Below, in pieces: positions 19,382 to 28,895 of a stretch of DNA of 64,000 nucleotides. Location of the stretch: assembly GCF_003116035.1 (NCBI RefSeq), contig NZ_LGQW01000015.1, positions 7,401,295-7,465,294 of the forward strand. Reading direction: 5' to 3'. The notes beneath the pieces are model-generated. The model had not been told where the DNA came from. It saw nothing but the letters and a program-made list of their open reading frames with translations, and ran no database searches. Both the position numbers and the translations under genes were made by a program. Origin of the DNA: Azospirillum sp. TSH64. GTDB taxonomy: Bacteria > Pseudomonadota > Alphaproteobacteria > Azospirillales > Azospirillaceae. Each line of letters starts with the position of its first letter. The first letter of the stretch is position 1.

Positions 19382-22300
19382 TCACTCCGCCGGACGGACG
19401 GTGATCCGCCCGGTGGTCTGGCGGGCGAAGAAGCGCGGCTTGTACATGTCCTCAACCGTCGCACCCGGCAGCTCGTAGGTGCCGGGGGTGATGGCGCGGA
19501 CGATGAAGGCCAGCTTGAAGGTCTGCTGGTCCTCCGTCAAATCCACCGCGGCGACATAGCGGTCGTCGCGCGCCTCGGTCGTGCGGGTGTAGCTGAGGTC
19601 GCCCAGCCACGCCATCTCCTCCGGCGTGCCGCCGCCCAGCTTGGCGTTCTCGATCTCCCAGCCGGCGGGCAGCGCATGCGTCACCATGCCCTGGTGGAAC
19701 AGCTTGGTGTTGGCCTCGCCCTCCAGCACGACGACGAACACATCGTTCTGCTTGATGGTGTCGAGGTTCAGCACCTCGCCCTTGCGGGTGAAGAAGTTGC
19801 GCTTGATGCGCAGCCCCTCGCGCGCCGCCGGCTGCGGCGCCACCGGCACGCCGGACAGCGACACCGCCTGCCAGACCGCCGCCTTGCCGGCGTTGGCGAC
19901 CGGGATGCCGGCCTTCAACTGGGCCAGCGTCGGGGTCAGATCGACCCGCGCGCCGTCCTTCTTCGCACCGCCCAGCGTCATCTCCGCCTTGGCCGGCGCG
20001 CCGCGCAGCAGCGCGTCGGCGGCCAGCACCGACCACGCCTTTTCCTGCGTGTTGGTGCGGTTGGCGGCGGTGGCCGACGCCGGCAGACGGTCGATCAGCG
20101 CCGGGATGCGGGTGCCCGCCATGTTGACCTCGGTCATCAGCGCCACCAGCGCCGCAGAGTCGCGGACGGTGGAGCCGTAATCGACATGCCATTCCTCGCG
20201 CGCCAGATGGCCAACGGCGCTGTCGAAGGCGCTGGCCGCCCGCTCCTGGTCGCCCATGCGGGCGAGTGCCGCACCCAGCTGCCCTTTGGCGAGCGGCGTC
20301 GGCAGCTTCTCCAGTGCTGTGTCGTGCAGGTAGCGCGCCGGACCGGGCAGCGAGACGCCGGCCAGCGCCAGCGTGTGCAGGGCATAGGCGCGCACCGCCA
20401 GATCCCCCGGCTCCGACGCGCTGGCGATGGCGCGCTGGCGCAGCCAGTTCAGGGCGTCGGTCAAGGGCTTGTCGGGAACCGCCTCGCCCTTCTGCTTGGC
20501 GCGGACGAGGAACTCGGCGGCATAGGCGGTCAGCCAGCCGTCGGCCTCGTCATTGGCCCCCCACAGGCCGAAGGCGCCGTCGAAGCGCTGCTTGTCCAGC
20601 GTGCGGGAGATCGCCTGCTGGACCCGCGCCTCCAGCCCGTCGTCGGGCTTGCGGTCCTTGCCCAGCGCCAGCTCCACGTCGCGCACCACCAGCAGCGGCA
20701 GCGCGCGGCTGACCGTCTGCTCCAGGCAGCCGAACGGGTAGCGGTCGAGCGCCCGCAGGATGCCGGCAACATCGAAGGGAGGTGCGGTGGTGAAGCTGGC
20801 CGACCAGCTGGTGGTTCCCGGCAGGTAGGTCGCAAGCTCGGCCCCGTCGAAGCGGACGCTTTCGCCCGGAGCGATCTGGCGGGTGACGAACTGGGTCTCC
20901 ACCGACCGCGCCGGGCGGACGGTGATGCCGTAGTCGTGGTTCAGCGACAGATTCTCCGGCCCCTTCACCGCCACGGCGACATGGCCGATGCCGGCGGCCA
21001 CACCCTTCAGCGGCACGATCAGCGTCTTGCGCTCGCCCTTCGCCAGCGGAACCGACAGATTGCCGCCCTCCACCGCCACCGCGTCCTGGGCGGTGACGGC
21101 GACCTCATAGGTGCCGGCCGCCGCCTCGACATTGTGCAGCGACAAGGTAACGCGGCTGTCGTCGCCGGGGGCGAGGAAGCGCGGCAGGATGGCGTCGGCG
21201 ACCAGCGGATCGCGCACCGTCACCGGCCCGGCGGCGGAGCCGACACGGCCTCGGCTGTAGGCCACCGCCATCAGCCGGAGTTCGCCGTTGAAGTCCGGCA
21301 CGTCGAAGCCGATGCGGGCGGTGCCGTCGGCGCCGACCTTGACCGGCCCGTGGAACAGCGAGACCACGGTGAAGGGCACCACCGGCAGCCCGGCGCCGCT
21401 GGAATCACCGCCCTGGCGCATGGCGCCATAGGGGCCGTCGAGCGGGTCGATCAGCCGGCCGTAATCGTCGCGGATGTCCAGCCCCAGCCGGCGCTTGCCG
21501 AAATAATGCTTCTCCGGCTGCGGGCTGGCGAAGTCGGTCAGGCGCAGGATGCCCTCGTCCACCGCGGCCAGCGTGACATAGGTGTCCTCGATCTTCCCGC
21601 CATCGGCGGCGGCGACCTTCACCCCCACCTCCAGCCGGCTGCGCGGGCGCATCACCTGCGGGGCGTCGAGCGTGACGGTCATGGTGCGCACCGACGGATC
21701 GACGCCGACCCAGGCCACACCCATGGCGCGCACCGGCTGACGCTCGCGGCCCTTGACCGGCGGGCGGTAGGCGGTGGCGGTCACATAGGCGCCCGGACCC
21801 CAGGCGGCATCGACCGGGATCTCCACCGTCGCGCCTTCGGCCGGAACCGAGATGGTGCGCACGTCGAAGATGCGGTCGGTCGCCACCGTCACCAGCAGTT
21901 CGCCGGCGAAGGGCGGCGCCACCCGGATGCGGGCGGTCTCGCCCGGCTTGTAGGACTGCTTGTCGGTGGAGACCTCCAGCTTGTCCGGGATGTCGGCGGT
22001 CTCGTCGCCGCTGGCCCAGCCGGAGTAGAAGCGGTAGGAGCTGGCCACGCCCGCCGCCTTGTCCGTCACCTCAAGCCGGTAGCGGCCGAAGTCGCGCTTG
22101 CCAAGCGCCACCACCGCCGGCTTGTCGGCGGCGACATCGACGCTGCCCGAGGCCAGCGGGATGTCGCGCACCGTGGCGTTGTAGCTGTAACGGCCGTCGC
22201 GGCGGAACCAGACGAAGGACACGCGTTCCTCGACCAGCTCCCACTTGATGCCGGGCTTGGCGACGGCGCTGCCGTCCGGCGCCACGGCGACCAGATCGAA

Positions 22301-24598
22301 GGCGGCATCGCCGCCCTCGCCGACGCGCCCGTCGGAGAAGCGCGGGCGCAGGCCCAGCGCGTGGGTCTTGGGCCGCACTGGCACGCTGACCGACTTGTGG
22401 ACTGGGCGCCCGCCCGGCTCGGACAGGGTGACGCGGATGTCGGCGCGCAGCGGCTTGCTGGTGTCAGGCACCTCCGGCAGGGTCACGGCGATGTGCGACA
22501 CGCCCTGCTCGTCGGTGGTCGGGAATTCCAGCGGGTCGAGCCGCTCGGTCGGGTTGTCCTGCACCCGGCCGAAACGATAGTCCTTGAAGGCCGGATAGGG
22601 CATCGGGTCGGTCTTCAGCGCCACCTCGGCGGTGCCCTCCAGCCCGGCGGCCGGCGGGCCGTAGAGGAAGCGGCCCTGCGCCGTCACCTCGAAGGGCTGG
22701 CCCGGAACCAGGATCGGCGCGCTGGCGGTCACGTCGAGCGCCAGCTTGATCGGCACGAAATCCTCGACCTGGAAGGAGCCGCGGCCGATCGGCTCGCCCT
22801 TCGGGTCGCTGTAGACCTGCACCTCCCAGCCGCCGAGCGGTGCGGTGCGGGTCAGGGTCAGCGGCAGGAAGAAGCCGCCGGCCTCCTGGCCCTTCAGGGC
22901 GCCGCTGTAATATTCGGTGCCGCTGGGCCGCAGGACCTTCACCGTCAGCGGGAAGTTGTCGACCGCCTCGGTCTTGTCGTCGCGCAGCAGGATCGACAGG
23001 TTCACCGTCTCGCCCTGGCGGTAGACGCCACGGTCGGCATAGACGAAGGCGTCCATCGGTCCCGGCGCCGGACGCCCGCCGACCCCGCGGTCGCTGAGGT
23101 CGAAGGCGGCGCCGGTCAGATCCTGCATGGCGAAATCGGTGCCGAGATAGGCCATCGCCATCTCGGGTGCGTTGCCGCCGGTCTTCAACAGGCCGGGGGC
23201 GAAGCGGGCGCGGCCGAACTCGTCAGTCTTGACACGGGCCAGTTCGGTGTTGTTGCGGGCGACCAGCGCCACATCGACCCCCGGCAGCGGCTTGGCCGTG
23301 CCGAAGGAGCGGGCGAAGACGGTCAGCCCATCGGCGCCGCGGAAGCTGGTCAGGCCGATGTCGGACAGCAGCACCCACTGGGTCGCCAGCGCATCCCAGC
23401 GGTCGGACTCCTCCACGTCATGCGGGCGGGCGGTGACGACATAGAGGCCGGCCTTGGGATCGTCGCCGACGGCCTGCCGGAACGGGATCGCCGCGGTGGT
23501 GTCGCGGTTGCGCTCCCCCTTCACCTCCAGCGAGCCGGACCACACCAGCTCGCCATTCTCCTGGGCGAGCCGGTCGGCGGAATAGCTGGTCAGCTCGTTG
23601 AAGATGTTGCCTTCATACTTGTTGGACACCAGGGCGCGGTCGGCGATGCGGTAGACCGACACGTCGAGACGGTCGGTGTTGACGCTGACCACCGGGATGC
23701 CGTCGGCCCCCTTGCGCGGCAGGATGTAGGCGGAGCCGCGGAAGGCGGCCATCGACGGCCGGTCGGGCACGCGCACGCGCTGGGTCTCGTCGGCCTTCAG
23801 GTTCACCCCGTCCTCGCCGGGCAGACCCTGGCGCAGGGTGACGGTGTAGCCGGAACCATGGGTGACGCCGCGCAGGCACAGGCTGTTGTCGCGCGTCTCG
23901 ATGGCGGTCTTGGTCGCCGGCTCCACCCGGACATAGTCGTCGAAGCGCACGCCCTGCTTGCCGCTCAGCCGGTCGCTGAACTGGAAGCAGACACGCGGGC
24001 TGCTGCCCTCCGCATTGACGGTGACGCCGGTCAGCGCCAGCCCGGCCTTGCGGCGGAGTGCGACGATGCGTTCCTCCAGCTTCGGCGCCTGGGTGTCGAG
24101 GGTCGCAGCCTCCATCTTCGGCGCGATCTCCTGGATCGACCTCAGCGCCTTGACCGCCTCGTCCGGCTTGCCGAAGGCCTCGTCCATCAGGGTGGCGATG
24201 CGCCAGAGGATGGCGACCCGCTCCTCGTCCTTCGGGTTGAACTGGCCGGCCATCACGGCGCTTTGCAGCGCGCGGTCCCGGTTGGGCGGGGTGGCGGCCT
24301 GCCAGACGGCGCTCAGCTCCAGCCAGACCGACGGGGAGCCGCCGCCCTGGGTGATCGTCTTCTCATAGGCCTGGATGGCGCCGGCCATGTCCTTGCGGTC
24401 GCGGGCGGCGCGCGCCTGCTTCAGCAGATCGGCGATCACCTGCGGTTTCGGTTGCGGCGGCGATTTCAGCAGCAGCCCGTTGGCATAGGCGGAAGCGTCG
24501 GAGAGGGCGCCGGGCGGCGTATAGTCCGCACGGACCGGGCCGGCCGTCATCGCCATCACCACCAGAACCCAAAGCAGCGTCAACAGCCGTGCCATCAT
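19382..24598 (-). CDS. bacterial alpha-2-macroglobulin
   Basis: This 1738-residue periplasmic protease trap carries the thioester motif CLEQ with the Cys at residue 1291 (YPFGCLEQ). A helical thioester domain with repeated alpha-hairpins surrounds it, after many macroglobulin beta-sandwich domains. The N-terminal signal is MARLLTLLWVLVVMAMTAG followed by PVRA. Unlike E. coli YfhM there is no lipobox Cys, so the mature protein is probably soluble in the periplasm. It would trap proteases of invaders while PBP1C repairs the wall; that partnership is known for the gene pair and inferred here. AAGG lies 5 bases before the ATG. Confidence 0.95.
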   Translation of the reverse strand: MMARLLTLLWVLVVMAMTAGPVRADYTPPGALSDASAYANGLLLKSPPQPKPQVIADLLKQARAARDRKDMAGAIQAYEKTITQGGGSPSVWLELSAVWQAATPPNRDRALQSAVMAGQFNPKDEERVAILWRIATLMDEAFGKPDEAVKALRSIQEIAPKMEAATLDTQAPKLEERIVALRRKAGLALTGVTVNAEGSSPRVCFQFSDRLSGKQGVRFDDYVRVEPATKTAIETRDNSLCLRGVTHGSGYTVTLRQGLPGEDGVNLKADETQRVRVPDRPSMAAFRGSAYILPRKGADGIPVVSVNTDRLDVSVYRIADRALVSNKYEGNIFNELTSYSADRLAQENGELVWSGSLEVKGERNRDTTAAIPFRQAVGDDPKAGLYVVTARPHDVEESDRWDALATQWVLLSDIGLTSFRGADGLTVFARSFGTAKPLPGVDVALVARNNTELARVKTDEFGRARFAPGLLKTGGNAPEMAMAYLGTDFAMQDLTGAAFDLSDRGVGGRPAPGPMDAFVYADRGVYRQGETVNLSILLRDDKTEAVDNFPLTVKVLRPSGTEYYSGALKGQEAGGFFLPLTLTRTAPLGGWEVQVYSDPKGEPIGRGSFQVEDFVPIKLALDVTASAPILVPGQPFEVTAQGRFLYGPPAAGLEGTAEVALKTDPMPYPAFKDYRFGRVQDNPTERLDPLEFPTTDEQGVSHIAVTLPEVPDTSKPLRADIRVTLSEPGGRPVHKSVSVPVRPKTHALGLRPRFSDGRVGEGGDAAFDLVAVAPDGSAVAKPGIKWELVEERVSFVWFRRDGRYSYNATVRDIPLASGSVDVAADKPAVVALGKRDFGRYRLEVTDKAAGVASSYRFYSGWASGDETADIPDKLEVSTDKQSYKPGETARIRVAPPFAGELLVTVATDRIFDVRTISVPAEGATVEIPVDAAWGPGAYVTATAYRPPVKGRERQPVRAMGVAWVGVDPSVRTMTVTLDAPQVMRPRSRLEVGVKVAAADGGKIEDTYVTLAAVDEGILRLTDFASPQPEKHYFGKRRLGLDIRDDYGRLIDPLDGPYGAMRQGGDSSGAGLPVVPFTVVSLFHGPVKVGADGTARIGFDVPDFNGELRLMAVAYSRGRVGSAAGPVTVRDPLVADAILPRFLAPGDDSRVTLSLHNVEAAAGTYEVAVTAQDAVAVEGGNLSVPLAKGERKTLIVPLKGVAAGIGHVAVAVKGPENLSLNHDYGITVRPARSVETQFVTRQIAPGESVRFDGAELATYLPGTTSWSASFTTAPPFDVAGILRALDRYPFGCLEQTVSRALPLLVVRDVELALGKDRKPDDGLEARVQQAISRTLDKQRFDGAFGLWGANDEADGWLTAYAAEFLVRAKQKGEAVPDKPLTDALNWLRQRAIASASEPGDLAVRAYALHTLALAGVSLPGPARYLHDTALEKLPTPLAKGQLGAALARMGDQERAASAFDSAVGHLAREEWHVDYGSTVRDSAALVALMTEVNMAGTRIPALIDRLPASATAANRTNTQEKAWSVLAADALLRGAPAKAEMTLGGAKKDGARVDLTPTLAQLKAGIPVANAGKAAVWQAVSLSGVPVAPQPAAREGLRIKRNFFTRKGEVLNLDTIKQNDVFVVVLEGEANTKLFHQGMVTHALPAGWEIENAKLGGGTPEEMAWLGDLSYTRTTEARDDRYVAAVDLTEDQQTFKLAFIVRAITPGTYELPGATVEDMYKPRFFARQTTGRITVRPAE

Positions 24599-24800
24599 GT
24601 CGCCTTACAACCGGAAGCGGGATCGCCCGGTTATAGCGCCGATAACCCGGTCGTGGCGATATGGCGAACCGCCGATGTACCGTTAGGCTGTATGGGTACC
24701 ACCACGCTTGTCGAGAGCGGTGCTTCCACCGGCACTTGTCCGCTGGCCGCGGATCGGATAACGATCGACGGCTTTCGGGCTCTCTGGCGAACGGAAACCG

Positions 24801-25211
24801 ATGCTGGCTCATTGCCGCAGGCTGCAGGAACGGTGGGGGCTGGCGCTTGCACTCGCGCTCAGCCTCAGCCTGTTCGTTCGCCTTGCCGCACCCTATGCCG
24901 GGGCCGCCGACCGCGACGGCTATGTCGCGATCTGCACCGGCAGCGAGCTGGTTTATCTGCCGGCGGACCATGACGGCCTGCCGCTGCCGGACGGCGGGCA
25001 GAGCGAGAAGCGGGACCTGCCGCCGCTCCACCTGCCCTGCAACTGGCTCGGGCAGTTTCTCGTCCTGCTGCCGGCGTTGCAGATGCTGGTGCTGCCGGCG
25101 ATGCCGGTGTTGCCAGCGGAATCGCCGGAGCCCGTACAGCCGCACCGCCCGAAGCCGCTCAAGCCCTTCCAGTCGCAAGCCCCGCCATCCGGCCGTCATC
25201 CGACGCATTGA
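24801..25211 (+). CDS. small membrane/exported protein, DUF2946-like
   Basis: The 136-residue frame has a hydrophobic segment LALALALSLSLFVRLAA, then AICTGSELVYLPAD and, after a polar stretch, HLPCNWLGQF. A second hydrophobic segment (FLVLLPALQMLVLPAM) and a Pro-rich tail follow. The early ICxGSEL and later LPCNW resemble the paired Cys blocks of DUF2946 proteins, but this is a visual judgement. It starts 51 bases before a PepSY membrane protein on the same strand, so a joint role in metal handling is plausible. The ribosome site is weak. Confidence 0.6.
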   Translation: MLAHCRRLQERWGLALALALSLSLFVRLAAPYAGAADRDGYVAICTGSELVYLPADHDGLPLPDGGQSEKRDLPPLHLPCNWLGQFLVLLPALQMLVLPAMPVLPAESPEPVQPHRPKPLKPFQSQAPPSGRHPTH

Positions 25212-25262
25212 GCCGCCCGCCTGCCGGGCGAACCCGCATCGCGACGACCGACTGGACCGATC

Positions 25263-26633
25263 ATGACGCAAACTCTGCAAGGCGGAGCCATCGGCTCTGC
25301 CCTTTACCGTGCGCTGTGGCGCTGGCATTTCTTCGCCGGGCTGATCTGCGCCCCCTTCGTCATCCTGCTCTGCGTGACCGGCGCCCTCTATCTGTTCAAG
25401 GACGAGATCAACGACGGGCTGCACCGCGAGCTGCGCCTCGTGAGACCGCAGGCTACCGAGCGGCTGGCTCCGTCCGCCCTGGTCGCCAGGGCGCTGGAGG
25501 CCCATCCCGGCACGCTCAAGGGCTATGGCGCCCCTGCGGCACCCGACCGCCCCGCCGAAGTGAAGATCCTGGGATCCGACGGGCTGAAGGACGTCGTCTA
25601 TGTCAATCCCTATGACGGCCGGGTGCTGGGCAGCCTGTGGGACGGCGGCTTCGCCGGATCGCCGACCATGTATGTCGTGCGCAAGCTGCACAGCCTGCAA
25701 TATGCCGGCTGGTTCGCGGAGCGCGTCGTCGAGGGGGTGGCCGGCTGGATGGTGCTGATGACCGCCTCCGGCCTCTATCTCTGGTGGCCGCGCGGTCAGC
25801 AGAGGGGCGGCCAAAGGGGTGGTGTCGTCACGGTGCGCGGAGGGCCGGGCAAGCGTGTGTTCTGGCGCGACCTGCATGCCGTCACCGGACTCTTCGTCAG
25901 CGTCTTCATCGTCTTCCTGGCGATGACCGGACTGCCCTGGTCGGGCTATTGGGGCAAGCAGTTCTACGCCGCCGCCTATGCGGTCGGCATGGGCATGCCC
26001 GACGGTTATTGGGACAAGTACCCGGTCTCCACAGTGCCGCTGAAGGACACCATCGACCGTGCGCCCTGGATCGTCGAGAACCAGCCGGCGCCGCTGTCCA
26101 CGTCGGCGGCCGGGGTGCCCGCCAAGCTGGACGACGTGGTGCGGACGGTGGAGGCGCTGGACATGGCGCCGGGCTATGCCATCGCCATCCCAGGCAAGCC
26201 GGACGGCGTCTTCACCGCCTCCGTCTATCCCGACGACGTCAGCCGGGAACGGGTGGTTCATCTCGACCAGTACAGCGGCACGGTGCTGTTCGACATGCAG
26301 CTGAAGGATTTGGGCCTGTTCGGCCGGCTGGCGGAATGGGGGGTCGGCATCCATATGGGCCAGGCATTCGGGCTGGCGAACCAGCTGGTGCTGCTCGCGG
26401 CCCTGGTGGCGATGGTGGGGCTGACGATGTCGGGCATCGTGATGTGGTGGAAGCGCCGCCCGGCCGGCAGCCTGGGCGCGCCGCGCCTGCCGGCGGGCCA
26501 GCCCGTGCCGAAGGGGCTGATCGTCATCGCGCTTGCAGGCGGCCTGTTCTTCCCGATGGTGGGTGTTTCGATGCTGGCATTCGCTGCCGTCGAGCTGGCC
26601 GGTTACGGGACCCGCGCCCTGCGGACGGCCTGA
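25263..26633 (+). CDS. PepSY-associated transmembrane protein
   Basis: This 456-residue inner-membrane protein belongs to the PepSY_TM family. It has a first helix at about residues 17-40 (WHFFAGLICAPFVILLCVTG), a periplasmic PepSY region, a helix pair near 140-165 (WMVLMTASGLYLWWPRG), another around 210-230 (LFVSVFIVFLAMTGLPW), a second PepSY-like region and a C-terminal helix set. Members are commonly found with siderophore or metal uptake genes and some reduce ferric complexes. No TonB receptor is adjacent here. It follows the small DUF2946-like gene and is convergent with the LysR gene, with 10 bases between them. Confidence 0.9.
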   Translation: MTQTLQGGAIGSALYRALWRWHFFAGLICAPFVILLCVTGALYLFKDEINDGLHRELRLVRPQATERLAPSALVARALEAHPGTLKGYGAPAAPDRPAEVKILGSDGLKDVVYVNPYDGRVLGSLWDGGFAGSPTMYVVRKLHSLQYAGWFAERVVEGVAGWMVLMTASGLYLWWPRGQQRGGQRGGVVTVRGGPGKRVFWRDLHAVTGLFVSVFIVFLAMTGLPWSGYWGKQFYAAAYAVGMGMPDGYWDKYPVSTVPLKDTIDRAPWIVENQPAPLSTSAAGVPAKLDDVVRTVEALDMAPGYAIAIPGKPDGVFTASVYPDDVSRERVVHLDQYSGTVLFDMQLKDLGLFGRLAEWGVGIHMGQAFGLANQLVLLAALVAMVGLTMSGIVMWWKRRPAGSLGAPRLPAGQPVPKGLIVIALAGGLFFPMVGVSMLAFAAVELAGYGTRALRTA

Positions 26634-26643
26634 GGCACGACCG

Positions 26644-27549
26644 TCAATCGGACGCCGGGGCCTGTCCGGCGTCCAGCGCGCTGCGCACGAACGCCCGCTC
26701 GGCGATGCTGCGGTAACGGTCGCGGTGCCGCAGCAGGTGGAAGGGCCGGGCCGGCAGGTCCAGCCCATCCAGCGCCACGATCCGCCCCGCCGCCAGATCC
26801 TCGGCGACGATCAGGTCGGACAGCACGCTGGCCCCGACGCCGGCCAGCAGCGCCGCCCGGATCACCCCGCCGCCGGGCAGCGTCATCGCCACGTCGAGCG
26901 CGTCGGGCGCCAGCCCCACCCCGCGCATCGCCGCCTCGAACAGCGCGCGGGTGCCGGATCCGGGTTCGCGCTGGATCCAGCGCCCGGCCGCCATCTCCTC
27001 GCGCCCGACCCGGCCCAGCCCGGCCCAGGGATGGCCGGCGCCGACCACCAGCCGCAGCCGGTCGCCCTCGATGGGTTCGCTGACCAGCGCCGAATCGGTC
27101 ACCGCCCCCTCGGCGATGCCGAGTTCGGCGCGTCCGTCGCGCACCGCCTCGGCCACCTGTTCGGTGTTGCCGATGGACAGATCGACCCGGATGCCGGGAT
27201 AGGCGGCGGCGAAGCGCAGCAGCCGCGGCGCCAGCCAATGGTTGCCGACCGTCTGGCTCGCCGCCAGCCGCAGCGCCCCGCGCGACAGGCCGGACAGCTC
27301 GGCCAGCATCGTGCCAGCCTCCTCCACCTTCGCCAGGATGGAGCGGGCCTGGGCGTGCAGCAGGTCGCCGGCGGCGGTCAGCTCGACCCGGCGGCCGATG
27401 CGGTCGAACAGGCGCAGGCCATGCTCCGCCTCCAGCGCGGCGATGGCGGCGCTAACCGCCGGCTGCGACAGGTGCAGAACCTCGGCGGCACGGGTGAAGT
27501 GCAGCATCTCCGCCACCGTGGCGAAGATGCGCAGCTGCTCCAGCGTCAC
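26644..27549 (-). CDS. LysR family transcriptional regulator
   Basis: This 301-residue regulator has the N-terminal winged helix (TLEQLRIFATVAEMLHFTRAA, then LSQPAVSAAIAALE) and a type 2 periplasmic-binding-like effector domain with QTVGNHWLAPRLL and GELGI-like features. The start is GTG at 27549, overlapping the moeA stop as GTGA, so it is probably made by coupled translation after moeA. LysR regulators are more often divergent from their targets, so this arrangement is unusual. The effector is unknown. Molybdenum or nitrate metabolism is a guess from the neighbour only. Confidence 0.92.
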   Translation of the reverse strand: MTLEQLRIFATVAEMLHFTRAAEVLHLSQPAVSAAIAALEAEHGLRLFDRIGRRVELTAAGDLLHAQARSILAKVEEAGTMLAELSGLSRGALRLAASQTVGNHWLAPRLLRFAAAYPGIRVDLSIGNTEQVAEAVRDGRAELGIAEGAVTDSALVSEPIEGDRLRLVVGAGHPWAGLGRVGREEMAAGRWIQREPGSGTRALFEAAMRGVGLAPDALDVAMTLPGGGVIRAALLAGVGASVLSDLIVAEDLAAGRIVALDGLDLPARPFHLLRHRDRYRSIAERAFVRSALDAGQAPASD

Positions 27550-28784
27550 GCGAACAGGCCGGTGAAGGGCAGGAAATCGACCAGATCGCCGGGCCGCACC
27601 GCCGTGGCCTCCGCCGGCATGTCGACCAGCCCGTCGGCCTCGACCATCGAGGTCAGCACGCCGGAGCTGTTGCTGGGGAACTTCACCGCGACCGGGCGGC
27701 CGTCGGCGCCGCGCTCCAGCCGGGCGCGCAGGAACTCGCGGCGGCCGGGCTTCTTGGTGAAGGTGAAGTCGGCGACCACCAGGCTGCGCGGCGTGTCGAT
27801 GCCGCTGGCGCCCGACAGGCGCAGGACCAGCGGGCGGCCGACCAGCAGGAAGGTCACCATCGCCGACACCGGATTGCCGGGCAGCCCCAGGAAGGGCGTG
27901 TCGCCGACCCGGCCGAGCGCCAGCGGCTTGCCCGGCTTGATCGCCAGCGTCCACAGGTCGATGGAGCCCAGCGCATTGACCGCCGCCTTGACATGGTCCT
28001 CCTCGCCGACCGACACGCCGCCGCTGGTGACGATCAGGTCGGCGGTGCCGGCAGCCTCGGCCAGTGCGGCGCGGGTGGCGTCCGGCCGGTCGGGCAGGAT
28101 GCCGAGGTCGCGCACCTCCACCCCCAGCGCGTCGAGCTGGGCGGCCAGTGTGTAGCGGTTGGCGTCATAGATGGCGTGGTCCGGCTTGGGCGTCCCCGGC
28201 TCGCGCAGCTCGTCGCCGGTGGAGAACAGCACGACGGTCAGCCGCTTGCGCACCGTCAGGGTGGAGCGGCCGACCGCGGCGGCGAGCCCGACCTCCTGCG
28301 CGCGCAGGCGCTGGCCGGTTTGCAGAACCACCGCACCGGCGGTCATGTCCTCCCCCGCCAGCCGGATGTTGGAGCCGCGCTTCAGCGATGCCGGGACCAG
28401 CACGGCGTCGCCGTCGGTCCGGCAATCCTCCTGCATCGCCACGGTGTCGACCCCGGCCGGGACCGGCGCGCCGGTGAAGATGCGCACCGCCTGCCCTGCC
28501 GCGACCGTGCCGTCGAAGGTCGATCCCGCCGGAACCCGCCCGACGACGTCCAGCCGCCGGAAGCCTTCCCCCGCCTCGGCGGGAAAGGCCCAGCCGTCCA
28601 TGGCCGAGACGTCGGCCGGCGGCACGTTGACCGGCGCCACCACCTCTTCCGCCAGAACGCGGCCGAGCGCCCGGCGCAGCGGCACCTCCTCCGTCCCGGT
28701 CACCGCGCCATAGCCCCGTGCGACGCGGGCGACCGCCTCGTCCAGCGACAGGGGAATGGGGCCGTGTGCGGAGCAATCGTCCAT
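27546..28784 (-). CDS. moeA: molybdopterin molybdenumtransferase
   Basis: The 412-residue product inserts molybdate into adenylylated molybdopterin. Domain order fits MoeA: the N-terminal segment with SAMDGWAF, the middle domain with VRIFTGAPVP and NIRLAGEDM, the MogA-like domain with FSTGDELREPG and TSGGVSVGEEDHVK, then KPGKPLALG with FLGLPGNPVSAM and the C-terminal barrel. ATG 28784 has AGGA about 10 bases upstream. The gene is coupled to a LysR regulator downstream, and a perfect-spacing FNR/FixK-type box sits about 100 bases upstream, suggesting induction at low oxygen. Confidence 0.96.
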   Translation of the reverse strand: MDDCSAHGPIPLSLDEAVARVARGYGAVTGTEEVPLRRALGRVLAEEVVAPVNVPPADVSAMDGWAFPAEAGEGFRRLDVVGRVPAGSTFDGTVAAGQAVRIFTGAPVPAGVDTVAMQEDCRTDGDAVLVPASLKRGSNIRLAGEDMTAGAVVLQTGQRLRAQEVGLAAAVGRSTLTVRKRLTVVLFSTGDELREPGTPKPDHAIYDANRYTLAAQLDALGVEVRDLGILPDRPDATRAALAEAAGTADLIVTSGGVSVGEEDHVKAAVNALGSIDLWTLAIKPGKPLALGRVGDTPFLGLPGNPVSAMVTFLLVGRPLVLRLSGASGIDTPRSLVVADFTFTKKPGRREFLRARLERGADGRPVAVKFPSNSSGVLTSMVEADGLVDMPAEATAVRPGDLVDFLPFTGLFA

Positions 28785-28881
28785 GATCTCGATGTCCTTG
28801 TTGAACGGGCCGGGATGAGGAGCGCCATTCGAGCGGCGGTCGGGCCCGCGCCCTTCCTATCGCCAACTGCAACCCCTGCCT

Positions 28882-28895
28882 TTGATCGGCGTCAA
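28882..28895. promoter_or_regulatory. FNR/FixK-type box (TTGAT-N4-GTCAA)
   Basis: TTGAT at 28882-28886 and GTCAA at 28891-28895 are separated by four bases, matching the alphaproteobacterial anaerobox with one relaxed base. On the minus strand a GATAGG-like -10 lies about 29 bases further along, which is close to class II activator geometry for moeA. On the plus strand TGTATT lies about 27 bases away, so the hypothetical gene at 29109 could also respond. I see nothing else in the 324-base gap 28785-29108. Confidence 0.55.

Noticed and set aside
18752..24973. 2073-codon open frame on the plus strand
   Set aside because: It is antisense to pbpC and the alpha-2-macroglobulin gene, both of which have complete catalytic motifs. 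The translation is Arg/Gly/His-rich with no recognisable domain, as expected for a high-GC shadow frame.
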